Under the pieces are notes generated by a model. The model was not told the DNA's origin. It saw only the letters and a program-made list of their open reading frames with translations, and searched no databases. The translations under genes and the position numbers were made by a program. From Botryosphaeria dothidea (lineage: Eukaryota; Ascomycota; Dothideomycetes; Botryosphaeriales; Botryosphaeriaceae), in NCBI GenBank assembly GCA_011503125.2, contig WWBZ02000051.1:2604001-2668000 (forward strand): a stretch of DNA of 64,000 nt, read 5' to 3'. Of this stretch, positions 11,766-22,941 are shown one piece after another (within the stretch, counting starts at the first letter, position 1; each line of letters opens with the position of its first letter).

Positions 11766-12153
11766 GTATTTATCAAGAACAAAACGAGGGTATCGGTATA
11801 CGGAATGCTCTAAATACCAAGAAATAAAATTCGAAAAAAAAAAATCCGGCAAACCCGCCCGCAATCTCACACCAAAAGGTCTCTCCATGTGCTTTCCCTT
11901 TCTCCATCCATCAAATGGCAAAGACAAGTAGACTCGCTACGCTAAGTGACCCACTCTCCCAAGGGAGGAACATGGGAGGAGAAGAACACCTGAAAAGAAG
12001 TGGACAAGAAGGAAAAGTTCGTCAACGTTATCCAAACCGAATGCCAAATTTTCCTTTTCTTTCTGCCGATTCTTCCACCCCTCCTCTCGCTCTCCTGGTG
12101 ATTCAACCGCGATAAAGAAAATGACCTCAAACAACTCTTCAATATTGCTGTGC

Positions 12154-15057
12154 TTAGGTAGTCGGGAAAACAGTCGCCTTCCAAAGCACACCCTTCCCGT
12201 AAATCCTCACGCTCATTCCAGTCGCGATACGCACCTTAGGCGGCTGCTCTTCCTTGGGCGGGCCCGACTGCAGGCTAACCTGACTGCCGCCGTTGTCACC
12301 CGTTCGAGCAGCACCCAGCTGCTGTTCACGGAGTTCCCGCTGGCGCGCTTCGTTCTGCTGCAGCTTCTTGCCCCCACCGCTCATGAGGTTCGAGAACATA
12401 CCACGGTTCCGCTTGGGCTCCTGCTGCTGGTTCTGTGGAGAGCTCTGCTGTGAGTCCGCATCATCCCCGCCAACACCTACAGAGGCATCCTTCATGTCGC
12501 TCGTCGTGCTAGTCAGGCTAGCACGCTCAGCGGCGTCATGTTCGCGGTGCTGAAGAGCGCCTTCTGCGCAGGGGGTAACCAGAGCCGGAATGCCACTTTC
12601 TACGGTCATCTGCTCGCCCATGATGCCATGCCCAGGCGGGTAATGCTCGATCGCGATCTCACGGCTCTCCATTGGCAAGTGTGATAGAATGTTGACCGCC
12701 AACTCGATGATTGGGGAAACGTTCGCCTTGAGTTCCTTGAAATCCTCATGGTTGGGATCAACCACGTACGTTTCCATAGTTGCAGTTAGAGCTTCGTTGA
12801 GAGACTTGACCAGGAGCTCGCGGTTCGTTAGCGCCTGGGGTCCCCTCAGCTGATCAGCAAAGCCTTCCGTGGTTGCGAGACGCCAATTAATGAGCTTGGA
12901 TGTGAGAGCTTCTTCTTCCTCGGTGTTGGCGGCCAGAGGAGCGTTTTTGCGGATATTGATATGGCAGCTCTTGAGCTGCTTGGACAGGTGTTGATCGAGG
13001 TCAGGGTGGAAAAATTTGTTGAAGACTTCATCAAGAAGCCATTTGCTAATAACGGCACGCCCGACGGCAGTCATCTCGCGCTGACCAATTTTGGCGGCAT
13101 CGGAGTTAACTGCAGTCTGCAGCCACGGTGGAATCTCCTTCCAGATCTTCCTGATGGCAAATGCGGCCTGCTTGACGAGGCCATGAAGACGCTCAAAGCG
13201 AGCGCTGTATTCGGTATCGTCAAGTGAAGTTCGCGATTGCGAGAGACGCTGGTGAGCAAGGGTATTTTGCAGCGAATGGACTTGAGATTGTTGCTCGAAG
13301 AAGTACCGCTTGACCTTTTGGTACTTTTCGCCTAAAAGATGCATCAGATTCTCTGCAAAAGTTATGGTGAGAAAAACACTTACGCAGAACTTCGTGCTCT
13401 TTCACCAATTGTGCCACGTCCTCGTCGCTCATGTCACTGACGGCGCGCTTAGGTGGCGGAGTACCTCGTCCGGACTCGTTGTCTCTGTCGTTGCCATTCT
13501 TGCTGCCTCTGAAGCGCTGATCCTGCGATCCGGAAGGAACTACATCTGCACCAAAAGTTTGCCGGTTAGAGGATTGCTGAGAGAGATTGGAATTTTCCTT
13601 AGACGGAGGACCCATACTTCCTTTCGGGACCTCGGAGGTGCGTTTGCTCTGCCCCGGTGGCGGCATTTGCTCGGTAGATTGCTGCTTCTGGAGTTCCTGT
13701 ACAGGAGTGACGACAAATTCTTGCGTTGTCTGCGGGGCTAACTTTTGACTTTGGTGGCTTGGAGCGGGGGAGGGGGGGATGAAGGGCTGCTGAGAGGATT
13801 GCGGTTCCTGCTGAGAAGGTCGCCGGGGCTGTGTCTGTACTGCAACACGAGGAATTGGCGTTCTGTAAGCCTCGGATTGTTGTGACTGATGTTGCTGCTG
13901 GTGCGGGGGTGCAGATTCCTCCGGCGGAATAAATTGAAGGTCTTGCTCCTGCTGTTGCCTGGAACCAGGACGACCTTGTTGGGCCTGCTGATGCTGCTGT
14001 TCCTGCTGCTGAAGTCGCTGGTATGCCTGAAAGTCGGCTTGCTGTTTGATGTATGCTTGCTGAGATCCTGACCCCTGTAGCTGGTGCTGAGTCTGCGAGT
14101 CGGCGCTGTCAGCGGAATGGGGCTTGAAGGCGTGGTATTCCTGATTTTGGTTGGTCTGTACCTGCGGCTGTTGCGTGTGATACTGGACGTGCTGTGGGGG
14201 CTGATTATGGGCGCTCAAGCCACCGTTGCCGTGAGGGTGGGGGCTATAATGGTTTTCACCCGAGTTCCGGCCACGCAGACTTTGCTGGAAGCTCTGTTCA
14301 GTGTTGACTCGAGCGAGAGATGGCCTGCGATATTCGTTCGGGTCAGGACTCTGGCCAATGGCAGGGTTATTGGCTTCGTAGTAAGGGTCCTTTGCCGGCG
14401 GGGCAGGCGAGTGTTGATCAGGCTGAACCTGCAGGAACGGATCGAGGTGAGAGTCGGACTCGTCAGCCTCGTGCGAGGGCGCTAGATGATTTCCTTGCCA
14501 ACAACGCTGGTCCTCGACAGTGCTTTGCGGACGATGGCTGGGCACTTCTTTCCTTCTCGTGGACACGCGTCTGCCGAGGCCACCCTTGTCCTTGGGCTGC
14601 TGTTCTGCGCCGTCTTTCGAGGAGGAGCCCAAGCCGAGCCTGCTGCGCAGCGACTTCTTCTCGTGTCCGTTGTTCACACTCTTGTCGGGGTGCGGGCTGT
14701 AGGAGGCATAGGGCTGCGGGGCAGCGCGGTCGATGGGCGTTGCGGGGAGCTCGTTGGCGCTGACGGCGGCAGCAACATTAATCGGCGGGCGCTCGAGGGA
14801 CAGGTTGGATGCCTGGCGACCGGGCGGCGGCGGCGGCGAGTGGTAAGAGCGCTGCTGAGGGTCGTCTGGCTGGCGGTAGCGGTGTTCTGCAGGTGGCCGT
14901 CAGCGCTGAATGAGGTCGTCGCGCGCGGGGCTTGGCGGCGCGAGGACAGGTCGAGAGGGCGATTACCTGACGAGGCCGAGGACGCGTAGTCGGTGGTACT
15001 GCCGACAGAAGTTTGCGACCTGTTCGACTTTGGCCAGAAAGAAGGTTTCGAGGGCAT
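12154..15057 (-). CDS. Gln-rich, coiled-coil protein of unknown function, three exons
   Basis: Exons are 15057-14967, 14886-13384 and 13331-12154, giving 923 residues. Intron 1 (80 nt, GTAATC, GCTGACG branch, CTGCAG) joins SASS to EHRYRQ. Intron 2 (52 nt, GTAAGT, CTGAT branch, TTTTAG) joins HEVLR to EKYQKVKRYFFE and restores a continuous heptad-like helix. After a Ser-rich start, residues about 110-460 are highly Gln/Pro/Ser-rich and disordered. A coiled coil near the exon 2-3 join follows, then a helical domain with IRKIWKEIPPWLQ, ISKWLLDEVFNKFFHPDLD and NILSHLPMESREIAIEHYPP. The tail is basic and disordered. No family name comes to mind; the ordered C-terminal half looks like a conserved fungal domain. 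Confidence 0.7.
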
Positions 15058-16499
15058 GGCAGGCCTCGCTTTGCACACGAGTCTGCGTGCGGCTTTGGAC
15101 AGCGAGACGGCGGCGGCTAGTGTGGGGCTGCGAGAGGATCAGCAGAGTTGCTGGTGCTGCTAAAGATAGGCCGGGCGCGTGCTGCGCACTGAGAGGCAGT
15201 GAGAAGGCACGCGGCTCTGCGCTGCTGGAGGCTCTTGTTAGGAGGGTTGTGCGAGGCTCAGAGTCAAGCAGCTGGCAGAGAACGACACGGCGCATGGGAA
15301 GCTTCCGCTGGCTGCTGCGGACGGGAAGTGGGTAGCTCCCATCATCTTGCGCGCTGCCGCCGTCAGCCTCGCACGTGTGCAGGAGAAACCCTCCTAGTGC
15401 TTCAGGCCGACGCGGAAGAGCCGCAGGCCCACCAGGGCCCGAAAGGCTGAAGGCCGTATAATTCATGCGCATCTCTGGAGCTTGGTGGTGGCAGTGCTTC
15501 TGGCAGCAAGATGCGCCAACAGCACCGGACGAGCAGCCCAGCGCGCGCGAGCGTCGCCCGCCGCTGGACCCTGAGACTCGATGAACCCGACGAGCCCGGC
15601 ACGCGTCGTCGCGCCTCCACCGACGCGTGCGCCCTCTGCTCAGCGCTCATGTCTCCCAGAATCAACAGACCGCTGCCCCACGGTACCCGTGCCCGCTGCT
15701 GCTGCACAACATGACTCTTGCGCCTATTTTTAGGCTGAGCCGTGCGGAGCAAACACTGGCGCCCAGCCGACCGGCAACCTAAAATCCACGGCCTCAGCAC
15801 CGCTGCAGCTGCAGCACACATCGCCCGATCCGGCCGGCCGCCTCACACTCCCGGCACACAGAGAAGGAAAAAGAAGACGTCTGTTTCTGTTCGACCTGCT
15901 GCAAAGGGCCGCGCTGCACTCTGCAATGCGACCCATTGCTCCCTCTCGGCGTGGCCGTCTATCTCTGCGCAAATTCCGGACCACACCGGTGAGAGCTGCC
16001 AGCCGCCGGTTGGATTGCGCAGCAGCGCCGCCTGTGCCGCAACCGACCTCCCTCTCTCCTGCTAACTTTCCGGTCCAACATACACCGTCTATTCCCCGGC
16101 CAAGGCCAGATCTCACCCATACTTTTCAGGCGCTCACCGGAGGTGCCGCCAACTGCATTCCTCCCGCTGCAACCGCATCCTCGGCACCCAGACAGCCTGT
16201 GATACGCCAGCCGCTACCAGGTACCGTAGCATCAAGCTCCACCTAGATCTATAATTTTTTCTTCCTCTCTCGGCCACCACGATTCTGTTTGAGTTGAAAC
16301 CCTTGGTACAACAACGGATCGTGATCAGCCGCGTGGTTTATCCCCGTCTTGTGCGGCCTTCTCTGCACATATAAAGTCAATTCATTTTCCTTTCTTTTGC
16401 CATCTTGTCTTCACTGTCCTCAACTCGCTCAAGAAGCCTATCTTTGTTTCTAAGAAAGCTCTATCCACTCAATTCATCATCAACTGACCATCAATTGCC
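15058..16499. promoter_or_regulatory. divergent promoter region between the Gln-rich gene and the small secreted protein
   Basis: GC-rich DNA near 15058-16060 gives way to a pyrimidine-rich leader after 16380. ACATATAAAG at 16367-16376 is a TATA-like site about 130 bases before the ATG at 16500. ORFs here are composition artefacts as far as I can tell. Confidence 0.4.
16367..16376 (+). promoter_or_regulatory. TATA-like box upstream of the small secreted protein gene
   Basis: ACATATAAAG sits about 130 bases upstream of the ATG, followed by a CT-rich leader typical of strongly expressed fungal genes. Confidence 0.4.
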
Positions 16500-17163
16500 A
16501 TGTATCTTTCAACTCTCTTCGCGAGCTTCTTTGCTCTCACCGCCTACGCCCTTCCACTGTCTGCGCGGGAAGCCTCTGATGTGAAGTGTGTCAATCCCGG
16601 CGACTGCTACCGCATCCTGGAGGTCAGCATCGACACGCCCAACGGCCGGCCCGGCAGCGACAACCAGGTCCACCTCTGGTTCACGCTCTGGGACGACTCG
16701 CCCAAGATCAGCGCCTCGACCACCTGCTCCGCGTCGTGGGAGGCAGGATCGAATGGCTGGCCCAACAAATCTGTGAGACCCGAGACAGAGCGCGCTAGGG
16801 CATAGTGTCACCGCTGTTGCCCGGCCATGAGAGAAATATATTGACGCGGGCCCGTGCAGATCGAGTGCGACGACGACAACTTCCGGTGGTCCTTCTCGAA
16901 GTTCGAGAGCGTCACCGAGTGGAACATCGAAGCCACGCACGACTTCATCATGGATGCGTAAGCGATCTTCTGCCTAGAGTATTCCCAAGCTTTTTTTTTT
17001 TGGTACTAACTCTGCCCTCAGGAAATGGGGGGCCCGCTCTTTCGCCAACGGCACGGCTGCTACTGATGACTTTGAGTGCGATGCGGATGACACCGGCGCT
17101 AAGCACTGCAGCCTGAAGGAGACTCGGGTCATCAACCTGGGGATATATGCGATGATTGCCTAG
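16500..17163 (+). CDS. small Cys-containing secreted protein, possibly Alt a 1-like fold
   Basis: Exons are 16500-16772, 16860-16957 and 17022-17163. Introns are 87 nt (GTGAGA...TGCAG) and 64 nt (GTAAGC, TACTAAC branch, CTCAG). The product is 170 residues. MYLSTLFASFFALTAYALP is a clear signal peptide. The mature part has six cysteines (VKC, GDC, TTC, ECD, FEC, KHC). The arrangement of an N-terminal beta-rich part, a mid CSASWEAGSNGW segment, IECDDDNFRWSF and a C-terminal FECDADDTGAKHC is reminiscent of secreted Alt a 1 (AA1-like) proteins, but this is a weak resemblance judged by eye. A secreted, disulfide-stabilised protein is well supported; any role in host interaction is speculation. Confidence 0.7.
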
Positions 17164-18800
17164 ACGCGGCGAAAGTGGAAGGTGTTGCGCGTTGCTGTTG
17201 CCCGGAGCAAGGCTGACGGTCGCCAAGGCGGTGCCACACGGAACTTGGTGATCCGCTGACGACTCGGTGCCTTGCATGAGGCACGCGCCACCCTGTGTGG
17301 CTTGCGAGGCAGCTGCGTTTTTATTCATGACTTGACGAGATGAGACACGGCTGTCAGCTTCAGATCTGAACCTTAATGTGTACTTTAAATAATTCCCTGA
17401 GTATTGGTAATGTCATGCATCTTTTTCCACCTGTTCCTTTGATCGCCGTGCGCTGCCTAGAGGGAGGCATTGCTCTCGTCATTTGATAAGCTTCATCAGA
17501 CCTCGAGTACGAAATTCAGCAATTCATCCGGTAGGCAACCATGATGCGCCATAACTGTCACTCGTCCATGCGAGCGTGCGAACTCCGACGGCTAGTGCAG
17601 GCGTAGGACTGGCGGCGGCCATGCCACAGAGACATACTTGTTTTTGCCTCTGCTGGTTGTTTGCTGCGCCATGAACGTGGTCACATGGGCGTGGGCCTAA
17701 TTCGGTAATCTCTAGCATCGGGGCTTGCAAAGGGGTGGCATCTTGTTCCTTTCCGGGAAGCCAGGAGAGCACGGAAAGGACGAAAAGAGCGCCTCGTGAT
17801 GTACGCATTACCGTGATGGATAGTACGTGTGTGGACTACTGTCAAACTAGTAAAAGCGTCGGCCGGCACCAGCTGACGAGAGATGGTGGGCAGAGACAAG
17901 TCTGAGACCTGATGATGGAAGTGGTACGTTCCACGAGTGGAGTGACATCGGCCATCGTGAACCACGTTGTAGAAGAGTCGGAAGCAAGGCAGGTGCAAGC
18001 AACGCGGTCGCCGTTCCCAGGAGGTTTGCGTCAAACACTCGTGCTCGCCCATTCGTCAGGACGAGTTGACTGCGTAGGAGGCGCTTCTAGGCTTGGCCAG
18101 TCCACTTGGCTGTGCGGCTCGACTGAATCCGCAGCAGGCACATTTGTAATGGAAAAGAAAGAGTTGTCGCTCCGTGTCACCGAGGCTGCTGAGCGAGCAA
18201 GGGCGAGGATGACTGTGACTGATGAGGGTTTGTTGAGAGGGCTGGCAGCCTCAGGCAAGCGTCAGGCGCTTCGTCGGGTGGCGACGGGGGCCTGACCACG
18301 TCTTCCGTTTGGCTCCGCATCCAGTCATCGCTTCGCAGCCCAAGCACACGTCGAAAGCGATCGACCGCCCACGTAGAAATTTGATGGGGATGTTTGCAAA
18401 AGGTGTACGGAGTTGCCATATGACAGGAAGCCACGAAATAGGCAGACAACAAATGCGAGGGCATGAATGCGAAAGCGACGCGTTGGGTACCTGGCCAGCA
18501 GATTCGTAGGGCTGTCTGCGCCACGCCGGGCACGCCACAATTGGTCAGCCACGGGGATATGACGACGATCACCCGCCGTGTGACTCAACGACAGCCTCAC
18601 ACGGGTGACTGTATCGCGTGCTTCCGTTGTCGGAGTCCGCCCACTCTTTTGATGACCCCCAGACCCCGCAATATATAATCCTTTGCGGATCACCGCGATG
18701 TGACCCCAAATCTTCTTTCACCAGGAGCGTTCCCGCCCTCTCTCAGTCTCTACAATCTCGCACAACACCACTCAACTCTTCAAACCTCGTCAAACAAAAC
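17164..18800. other. 1.6 kb intergenic region, no supported gene
   Basis: Short overlapping ORFs on both strands lack domains. The 3' end carries CAATATATAATCC near 18668-18680, a TATA-like site about 130 bases before the ATG at 18801. Confidence 0.45.
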
Positions 18801-19184
18801 ATGGGCCAAAGACACAACCGAAGGCGCATGAGGAGTCGCCCGCGCAACCGCCGCTCAAACAACCACGCGCGCGACTCCTCGGTCGACAGCTCCTTTTCGA
18901 CATTTTCGACCTTTTCTTCGGAGTCCTCTTTTACCGGCATGCCATCTTATCCGCATTTGCAGCGTTATCCGAGCTTTTCCAACCCAGCCGCGGCGCACTG
19001 GCACCAGCAGTACTCAGCCTGGCAGGTCCGACAGGGTTTGGAACGAAAACAGCAGGAAGAAGCGCAGGCAAAACAGCGCCTCCGCATGTTTGGCGGCGAG
19101 GCGGGGGATGGTGCGGATCTCTGCGGTCCCATGCTCAAGGTGGTCATGGACTTGTTCGACGACATTGACTACATCGACCCCTGA
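18801..19184 (+). CDS. small basic-to-acidic protein of unknown function
   Basis: The 127-codon ORF starts at ATG 18801 in good context (AAAACATGGG); the longer in-frame ORF upstream is 5' leader. The N-terminus is very Arg/Asn-rich (GQRHNRRRMRSRPRNRRSNN), then Ser-rich, then an aromatic HWHQQYSAWQVRQ helix. The C-terminus is strongly acidic (GPMLKVVMDLFDDIDYIDP). The charge switch and defined C-terminal motif suggest a real small protein, but I do not recognise it. Confidence 0.5.
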   Translation: MGQRHNRRRMRSRPRNRRSNNHARDSSVDSSFSTFSTFSSESSFTGMPSYPHLQRYPSFSNPAAAHWHQQYSAWQVRQGLERKQQEEAQAKQRLRMFGGEAGDGADLCGPMLKVVMDLFDDIDYIDP

Positions 19185-20263
19185 ACGTCATACCGCATCC
19201 AAGCCTCCGTCCCTCCACGACAGACAAATCCGCCCTGACTCTGCTTCCATCAGCCACCCTTTCGAGTTTGTCTATAAGCTGGAGCGTCGCATGAAGCCGG
19301 ATAAGAATCATGACACGGAGTTTCAGGCGTAAATACACTTTTCTCGACATTTCTCGGAGTCCAAAGGAGCATCGCAAGCCTTCTAGCAACTTCAATTTCA
19401 CTCTTACTCCTTTTCTTCTGTACGACTATTCAACAACGACACCACTCAGATTTTCATTGCTGGAGATGTTTCTCGACGAAGACTCAGACCGGAGGCGTGG
19501 GACATATTCTCGAGCCAGGACTTGTAGCAGTGAAAGCAGACTGCTGCGCTTCCAGTGGAGCAGTCTGCTGGATCGGTTCGAAGTGCTCGGGCCTTAGGAC
19601 TCTGGTTATCTCTGCATTGCATGGAGGAAGGAGTATTTGTAAAAAGATGTATGGAGATTTGGATACTCAGCTTGATGCACGCATCTCATTTATCTCATTT
19701 GGAGTTGCTCGAGCGTCGCTGTTCAGGGGTAAGAGAAGGGGGGATACGTGGAGCGAGTTTTGGGAGGAACCTCGTGATGAGACAAGTGGTACGATTTTTT
19801 TTTTTGGAAACGGTATAGCATTCAAAGGAGTACTCACAGGGCATTGGGATGGTGGGATTTCCTATTCTTACCAAGATACCCCCGCAGGCTAGCGTTAGAT
19901 ACAGTCGCAACTTTCCGCCTTTTTCTCACATGATCTTGCCACCGCGTGAAGGCACTCAACATAATGACTCCCGTTGCGAACTGCTGCCTGTTGAACCTCT
20001 CATGCCGGTGATCATGAATCATCTGAATCACTCGTCATGCTAACGTAGTCACCGATCTATAGACAATCACAGAGAGTGAATCATTCATTTTTGAAATCCT
20101 CCATACAGTGTCCCAGGGTATGTTGCATCAAATTTCCCAATAGCCTTCTCTCAATACGCCATCAACAACCAGTGCTCGAGCACTCTGACCCTATCCTTGA
20201 AGCGCAGAAGCGAGGATCGCTTCCACTTATCGTGTCCCTCCGTCAAGAAGTATCTTTCAAGAC
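19185..20263. other. 1.1 kb intergenic region, no supported gene
   Basis: AT-richer DNA lies between two convergent small genes. It has a T-run at 19796-19805 and no coding signal I can support. Confidence 0.5.
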
Positions 20264-20506
20264 TTAATAGGTTTTGCCCGAAGAAGAGGACGACGACGAA
20301 GACCGGCGCCCTTCATAATCACTCTCGCCGTAGAGCTCGGCGCCTCTCCGCGGGCCGGAAGTGAAGTTGTATCCGCTGCCGTAAACGCCCCTGCGCGAGC
20401 CCGAGGTGAAGTTGTAGTCGTCGTCATCGTCGTCGCGGGCGGCCAGCAGGACACGCCAGTCCTCCCAGCCGGAAGTGATGGTAGCGAAGAATGACTTGAA
20501 ACCCAT
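20264..20506 (-). CDS. small protein with YNFTSG repeats
   Basis: The 80-codon ORF has a good start context (ACATCATGGG at 20506). It begins MGFKSFFATITSGWEDWR, then an acidic run of six aspartates, then two copies of YNFTSGxRRG separated by VYGSG, and ends in a Ser-rich tail. The repeat structure and start context argue for a real gene. I do not recognise a family, and no signal peptide or membrane helix is seen. Confidence 0.4.
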   Translation of the reverse strand: MGFKSFFATITSGWEDWRVLLAARDDDDDDYNFTSGSRRGVYGSGYNFTSGPRRGAELYGESDYEGRRSSSSSSSSGKTY

Positions 20507-21446
20507 GATGTTTTTGGTTTGTGGTTTGCAATTATGATGACTCAGAATAGTTTGAGTGGGTGTGTGAAGTCTCGATGGCTAGAGTGAGGTAGAAGTTTTG
20601 AAGTATATGGTCACTGAAGGGAGAGTGGAGAGAATTGGACCCTTGATTCGCGTGATCGCCGGCGATTGAAGAAGATCAAGTGGGCTGAAGCGGGAGAAGG
20701 AGCTTGGGCGACAGACGCATTTTTATAATCCACAGTGCTTGCATTAGACATGCACCTTTTTTCGTGTGGCTTCGAGGGGTGGGTGAAGCCCGAGCGAAAT
20801 CCGAGGAAATGATCATCGGGGGGAGGTCGGCAATCATTGTGATTGGCAGGCTCTCCCGTGCGTGCCGATAGCGCGTGAAGGCAAATATATTGCTCAATTG
20901 TGATACTCGATAATCAGAGAGGTCGATAATCAGGATCCTGGGGCTAATTTGGGCAGGTGCAGGTGGCTGTTATGCGAAGATCGGCCGGGCGTTGACGTAG
21001 TTCTGCATCGTGATTTGAATTTCTCCAGCGCGCGCAGTCTGTACGTTCAAGCAAAGTCTATAGCCGACTGCCTTGATAAGCACAGATCGTCAGCCAAGCT
21101 ACGGAAAGGAGCATTAAACACATCAAGATTATTGCAAATAGCAGGATCTGGAACATGAGGAACGAAGGTCTGAGGATGAACAGCTGCATTCTATTCCAGC
21201 TTTCATACGCAATTGCTGCTACCATTGCCCCACCTCGCATACCGAAAGTAGTGCAAATTAGGAATATCAGAAAATTCGTAAGTCATCCGCAATCCACTCG
21301 TGCGCTGGTCCCTTTCAAGCGTGACTGCATAACCCGAGTATCGTATGTCGCAACTGGCAAGTATAGCAAGCCAGATCCAGTATCTGAATTAGATAGTTCT
21401 GAGCGATAATGAAATATCGGGCGGGACGCGGCGCGGCGTTGGCGGC
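20507..21446. other. intergenic region, no supported gene
   Basis: This stretch lies upstream of the small gene at 20506 and downstream of eIF1. It is AT-rich between about 20870 and 21400. No ORF over 100 codons and no repeat is seen. Confidence 0.5.
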
Positions 21447-22030
21447 TTAGAAACCGTGAACCTGTGGCTTGTGTCAGCAACCTATCTCGCATAGCGGCTT
21501 CTCAGTGCCTCTGCAATGCAAGCACGACCAAGTCGGCTCGCATGCGTTGCGCGAGCGGGTGCTCACCTTGATGGTTTTGGCGTCTAGCTCGAGGCCCTCC
21601 TTCTTGTCGGTGAGGAACTCCTGGACATCCTTACGCTGATCACCCTGAAGCTGAATCACCTCGCCCATCGCAGTATCGTTGACGATGGTGCCATTGCAGG
21701 CGAACTTCTTCTTGATGACCTTGAGGATCTTCTTCTGGTCGAACTTCTTGGGCAAGCCCTGAACGGTGGTCAAGGTCTTTCGGCCATTGCGTTCTGTTGA
21801 GTTTCGGTCAGCTTACGTGTCGTGAGGGGCGGCGGCGGCGACGACTCCTGCGACGCAAAACTTTGCGACAAGATATGCGCCCGCAAGAAACAGGTCGGCG
21901 AGGGGGGAAACGTACGCTGGATGCGTATGTGGATATAATCCTGAGTCTGCCCCTTGATCTCGGAGCTGTCGTCATCTGCCTCCGCGAACGGATCAAATGT
22001 CTTAAGGTTCTGGATGTCCGGTGTGGTCAT
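21447..22030 (-). CDS. SUI1: translation initiation factor eIF1 (SUI1 family)
   Basis: Exons are 22030-21916, 21793-21567 and 21461-21447; introns are 122 nt (GTACGT...AACAG) and 105 nt (GTGAGC...CACAG). The final exon encodes only VHGF and the stop. The protein is 118 residues, the usual eIF1 length. It begins with PDIQNLKTFDPFAEAD and contains YIHIRIQRNGRKTLTTVQG, then FDQKKILKVIKKKFACNGT and GEVIQLQGDQRK, all hallmarks of eIF1. The factor binds the 40S subunit in the cytoplasm and enforces AUG selection during scanning. It is divergent from the ALO1 gene. Confidence 0.95.
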
Positions 22031-22941
22031 GAACTCGGCTGGCGCTGCTCGTGTAGCGATGAAGAAGGGTGCGCGAAGCAGTGGTGCGGGGCTGGTTTGA
22101 GGGCGGATGGTGTTGATGGCGAGGCTGGAGAAGAAGTGGCCGTGGCCTTGTGAAGTGGGGCTCAGAGGCCAGACGCGCTGCTATGCCGCTTTGAGTTTAG
22201 CCAAAACTCGCCCGCCTCGTCCGGCTTATCGCGGGCAGCAGCACCCCAACCAAAGAACAGCAGCAACTCCTCCTTGTAATCTGTCTCTTACACATTTCGC
22301 TCACAATCTATTTCCATGGCTCAGGGAGACATCATTTGCGCTGGACTCCGGGGTCTTCTCCCCCTCGCAGGACGTTTGACTGAGTTCAGCGGGTGCGAGG
22401 CTCCACCTGATGCTGGACGAGATCTACTGAAAACCGGAATGGACGCTGGCTCGCCGTCACCCCCCATGAAAATCGCCTTGCCTCGGCCATCAGCATGACA
22501 TATGTCTGGCACACGTTGTGCTGTCCGGAATTTGTCAGTCGCTGTTGTTGTTCCGCGCCAGTCAGGTGGCGGAGACAGGCGGCAAGCTGCAGGCCGCGAA
22601 AGGAGGGCGGTCGCCAGCTGCTGTTGGCTTGCCGCTGGGCGGAGGTAAAGCAACGATGATGGCGCCAAGGCAGTGACTTGCAACGAGGAGTCTTTGAGCA
22701 ACGAGGGCGCTTGGGGCATGGCGGGCAGTCTCCCGCACGCACGGGTCAGTGCGCGATCGATAGCGCCGAATGTCGTCTTCGACCTGGTGGACAATCTACT
22801 CAGAAGAGTGCGCCTGAATTGTTTTTCTCACGCGCCAGCATGCCTAAACCCTTTCCACTCTCCGCAAGGCCCACCATCATGAGCTGATACCGCACCGATA
22901 AACACCAGCCCCGCCATCACCGTTCCTCGACACCGCCCCGA
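22031..22941. promoter_or_regulatory. divergent promoter between eIF1 and lactone oxidase
   Basis: About 0.9 kb separates two divergent starts. The leader just before 22942 is C-rich. Overlapping short ORFs (for example 22321-22794, minus strand) have no recognisable domain. No clear TATA box is seen. Confidence 0.4.

Larger units (their letters stand above)
10997..12153. other. intergenic region with one palindromic element
   Basis: This AT-richer stretch lies upstream of the gene at 10996 and downstream of the gene ending at 12154. It contains the palindromic element at 11566-11647 and, right after it, the longer dispersed repeat to about 11765. A T/A-rich run near 11026-11036 and an A-run near 11835-11845 are seen. 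No ORF is convincing. Confidence 0.5.

Noticed and set aside
13353..13383. 31-nt intron (GTAAGT to TTGCAG) in the Gln-rich gene
   Set aside because: Too short for a fungal intron. A 52-nt intron ending at 13332 uses the same donor, keeps frame and gives a cleaner coiled-coil join.
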